A stretch of 7,890 bases of DNA, taken from the NCBI GenBank assembly GCA_018725205.1, contig QLUB01000087.1:1-7890 (forward strand), written 5' to 3'. The translations under genes were made by a program, and so were the position numbers. Numbering within the stretch: the first letter of the stretch is position 1; each line of letters starts with the position of its first letter. Source of the stretch: a candidate division NPL-UPA2 bacterium (lineage in GTDB: Bacteria > Bacillota > UBA994). Shown in pieces: positions 6,083-7,890 of this stretch. The notes under the pieces are model-generated. The model was given only the letters and a program-made list of their open reading frames with translations, was not told the origin of the DNA and ran no database searches.

Positions 6083-6892
6083 ATGGGCACTGAGATTAAG
6101 GTGTACATATCGGTAGACATGGAAGGGATAGCTGGTGTGACGCTGTTTGAGGAAATTGAGGCAGGGAAGCCGGGGTACGAGTATTTTCGCCAAGTAATGA
6201 CGCGCGAAACAAACGCCGCCATCGAGGGGGCGCTAGCCGCCGGGGCAACGCAGGTGGTAGTGCGCGACGCGCATGACTCCGCCTGCAATCTCCTGCCGGA
6301 GGAACTGCACCCTGAAGCCATGTTAATCCGCAATTGGTCGGAAGGACCATTTGGCATGATGGAGTGTATTGACAGCTCTTTTGCCGCAGCGGTGTTTGTC
6401 GGTTACCACGCTAAAGCCAACACCCCGCACGCTATTCTTAAGCACACCATGAGCTTCAAGATTGGTGATTTGCGTGTCAACGGCTTGTCGCTACCGGAGG
6501 CGGGATGGAACGCCCTAATTGCCGGATACTTCGGCGTGCCCGTAGTCTTTGTGTCGGGAGATAAAGCAGTCTGCGAGCAGTGCAAAAGCTTTTTGGAGAA
6601 GTGTCACACAGTCGCCGTTAAAGAAGCAATGGGGTCGGCTTCGATTAACCTGCACCCCGCCAAAGCCCGCGACCTGATTCGTGCCGGAGTGGAGAAAGCA
6701 GTGCGCGAGCGCGCGCAATGCAGCCCCTTTACTCTCGCGGGCGGGTACACGGTAGAGATTGAGTTTACTAAGGAAGAAAAAGCCTACCGCGGGCAATGGT
6801 ATCCCGGTGCGGAAAGAGTTGACGACCGCACATTGCGCTTTAAGTCCGAAGACTTTTTGGCCTGCCTGCGTTTTTTCGAGTTTGTGAGTTGA
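6083..6892 (+). CDS. dppA: D-aminopeptidase, peptidase family M55 (DppA-like)
   Basis: This is a 269-residue cytoplasmic zinc peptidase, close to the usual DppA length. It releases N-terminal D-amino acids, preferentially D-Ala, from short peptides, and in Bacillus it is linked to the use of D-Ala peptides from cell-wall turnover. The N-terminal SVDMEGIAGVT motif supplies D12 and E14. H64 (in DAHDS), H109 (in GYHAKANTP) and E139 (in LPEAG) complete the zinc-ligand set, matching the DppA positions 8, 10, 60, 104 and 133 with small offsets. H121 is the likely counterpart of the catalytic His. The usual NDSHG signature reads RDAHDS here, a mild departure. No dpp transporter genes adjoin it within the window. 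It follows the endonuclease by 87 bases, and the next gene starts 68 bases downstream with no terminator visible between. It contains no GATC. Confidence 0.93.
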   Translation: MGTEIKVYISVDMEGIAGVTLFEEIEAGKPGYEYFRQVMTRETNAAIEGALAAGATQVVVRDAHDSACNLLPEELHPEAMLIRNWSEGPFGMMECIDSSFAAAVFVGYHAKANTPHAILKHTMSFKIGDLRVNGLSLPEAGWNALIAGYFGVPVVFVSGDKAVCEQCKSFLEKCHTVAVKEAMGSASINLHPAKARDLIRAGVEKAVRERAQCSPFTLAGGYTVEIEFTKEEKAYRGQWYPGAERVDDRTLRFKSEDFLACLRFFEFVS

Positions 6893-6948
6893 GAGCCCCG
6901 CTGTGGAACATTTCTCTACGCCTGTCGTCCAAGAGAGGAAGATAGTTT

Positions 6949-6954
6949 AGGAGG
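6949..6954 (+). promoter_or_regulatory. Strong ribosome binding site of the secreted protein gene
   Basis: AGGAGG lies six bases before ATG 6961, and a signal peptide begins at that ATG, so the start is well supported. No terminator or convincing promoter is seen in 6893-6948, so read-through from dppA is possible. Confidence 0.8.
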
Positions 6955-6960
6955 GATAAC

Positions 6961-7890
6961 ATGAAACGTATTCTTACCTTGGTGTTGGCTGCTCTGGTGC
7001 TGCTCGCCTCTGTTTCGCCTGTGTCCGCACGTACGGACGCACGACTAACGGAGGCAATCCGGTTGGCTAAGCAGTTTTTCCCGGAGACCGACAATTTCCG
7101 TACATTTCGCTCTAGCCTAGAGGCGGGCGAGAACCGAGTGGTTTTTCACCTGCACTGGTTTGGGGCCACCACCGACCCCGCACGGCATAACCCGTCCAAC
7201 ATATGGGTTTCCGTGGACTATAACAGGCAGTTAGTTGTATCTTATCGACATGAGCCTGCTACACCCCGCACGCAAACTGCGGCTCTGCCGGCAATTCCGC
7301 AGTTCGGACGCGAGCACGCTGAGCGAGTCGCTGCGGACTTTGCCCGGCGGCTAGCCCCCACACAATTCGCGGGCATGAGATTGAGCAATGTCGCAGAACC
7401 CGCCATCAGAATTGGCAAGCGCTTCTGGCCGCACTTCTATTCGTTTAGCTATGTGCGCTATGTCAACAACATCGCGTTCCCTAGCAATGGATTATGGATT
7501 AACGTTAACGCCCATACCGGCGCAGTCCAAGGATACAGCCTCACTTGGGGCGACTATAATTTCCCTGCCCCGCAAAACCTCATTTCTCAGGCTGAACTCA
7601 CCCGTGTGTTTGGAGAAGTCGGGCTCAAACTCGTTTATCAGCGCGTGCAGTGGTGGAGACCCATGCAAAATGAGGCGAGCGAGCCCTTTTTGGCCTATGT
7701 CCTAGAGGACGGCTCCGTGCTGCAAATTGATGCTTTTACCGGCAAAGTCTCCCGCGCCCAGTGGGGTTCTCTGTTTCCGCAGGGCATAGACTTTGCCGGC
7801 AGTGAAGCCGACAAAGCCCGCGAAGGTCTAACTGCGGCCGAGCTTAAAGAAATCGACTTTGTAGCAGGGCTAATTACGGCCGAACGGGCG
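6961..7890 (+). CDS. Secreted YcdB/YcdC-like repeat protein (3' truncated by window)
   Basis: The frame is open from ATG 6961 to the right edge, 310 codons with no stop. A clear signal peptide begins MKRILTLVLAALVLLASVSP with an A-type cleavage site after about residue 23, so the product is exported. The mature part shows recurring beta-rich units: NIWVSVDYNRQLVVSY from N80, LWINVNAHTGAVQGYSLTW from L178, and LQIDAFTGKV from L254. Each ends in a hydrophobic strand, a turn with Gly or Asn, and a valine strand. Such units, with the Y-R-Y-V-N-x-I-x-F-P stretch before the second, resemble YcdB/YcdC and PepSY-like repeats of Bacillota surface proteins, whose function is poorly known. Many relatives end in S-layer homology domains, which would lie beyond the window. 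No catalytic motif is visible, and no GATC is present. Confidence 0.75.
   Translation, partial: MKRILTLVLAALVLLASVSPVSARTDARLTEAIRLAKQFFPETDNFRTFRSSLEAGENRVVFHLHWFGATTDPARHNPSNIWVSVDYNRQLVVSYRHEPATPRTQTAALPAIPQFGREHAERVAADFARRLAPTQFAGMRLSNVAEPAIRIGKRFWPHFYSFSYVRYVNNIAFPSNGLWINVNAHTGAVQGYSLTWGDYNFPAPQNLISQAELTRVFGEVGLKLVYQRVQWWRPMQNEASEPFLAYVLEDGSVLQIDAFTGKVSRAQWGSLFPQGIDFAGSEADKAREGLTAAELKEIDFVAGLITAERA

Noticed and set aside
7388..7705. Plus-strand 105-residue open frame
   Set aside because: It lies in another frame within the signal-peptide-bearing YcdB/YcdC-like gene, which is open across the whole stretch.
1..7890. CRISPR arrays, tRNA or rRNA genes, insertion sequences
   Set aside because: No spaced direct repeats, cloverleaf-like sequences, rRNA-like stretches or transposase frames were seen.

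Overview
The window comes from a bacterial chromosome of moderate GC content with strong GGAGG-type Shine-Dalgarno sites, a DppA-type M55 D-aminopeptidase and a secreted YcdB/YcdC-like protein. Together these suggest a Bacillota (Clostridia-like) host. That placement is inferred from gene content only; no rRNA or other marker is present.

Layout. (1) Bases 1-2958, plus strand: the 3' end of a BREX type 3-like phage-defence operon. It holds the last codons of a SNF2/HepA-type helicase (BrxHII position), a complete PglZ and a complete BrxA-like protein, each joined to the next by an ATGA stop/start overlap. (2) Bases 2959-3171: a convergent intergenic gap with a 10-bp-stem hairpin terminator. 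(3) Bases 3172-3855, minus strand: an uncharacterised multi-pass membrane protein that looks internally duplicated. (4) Bases 3856-4001: a divergent intergenic region with two palindromes and a hairpin. (5) Bases 4002-5995, plus strand: a bacteriohemerythrin gene followed after one base by a beta-class DNA methyltransferase, which overlaps a 203-residue restriction endonuclease matching the BstYI/BglII family at its active site and specificity positions. (6) Bases 6083-6892: dppA-like D-aminopeptidase. (7) Bases 6961-7890: a secreted YcdB/YcdC-like protein that runs off the window.

The region is a defence island interleaved with ordinary host genes. BREX and the restriction-modification pair are two independent anti-phage layers. 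The most striking pattern is compositional: GATC occurs 24 times in the defence genes (4.5 kb) and not at all in the host-like genes and gaps (3.4 kb). The same-composition tetramer CTAG shows the opposite trend. This marks sharp boundaries at about 2958, 4416 and 5995, and suggests the defence genes were imported into a genome that avoids GATC.
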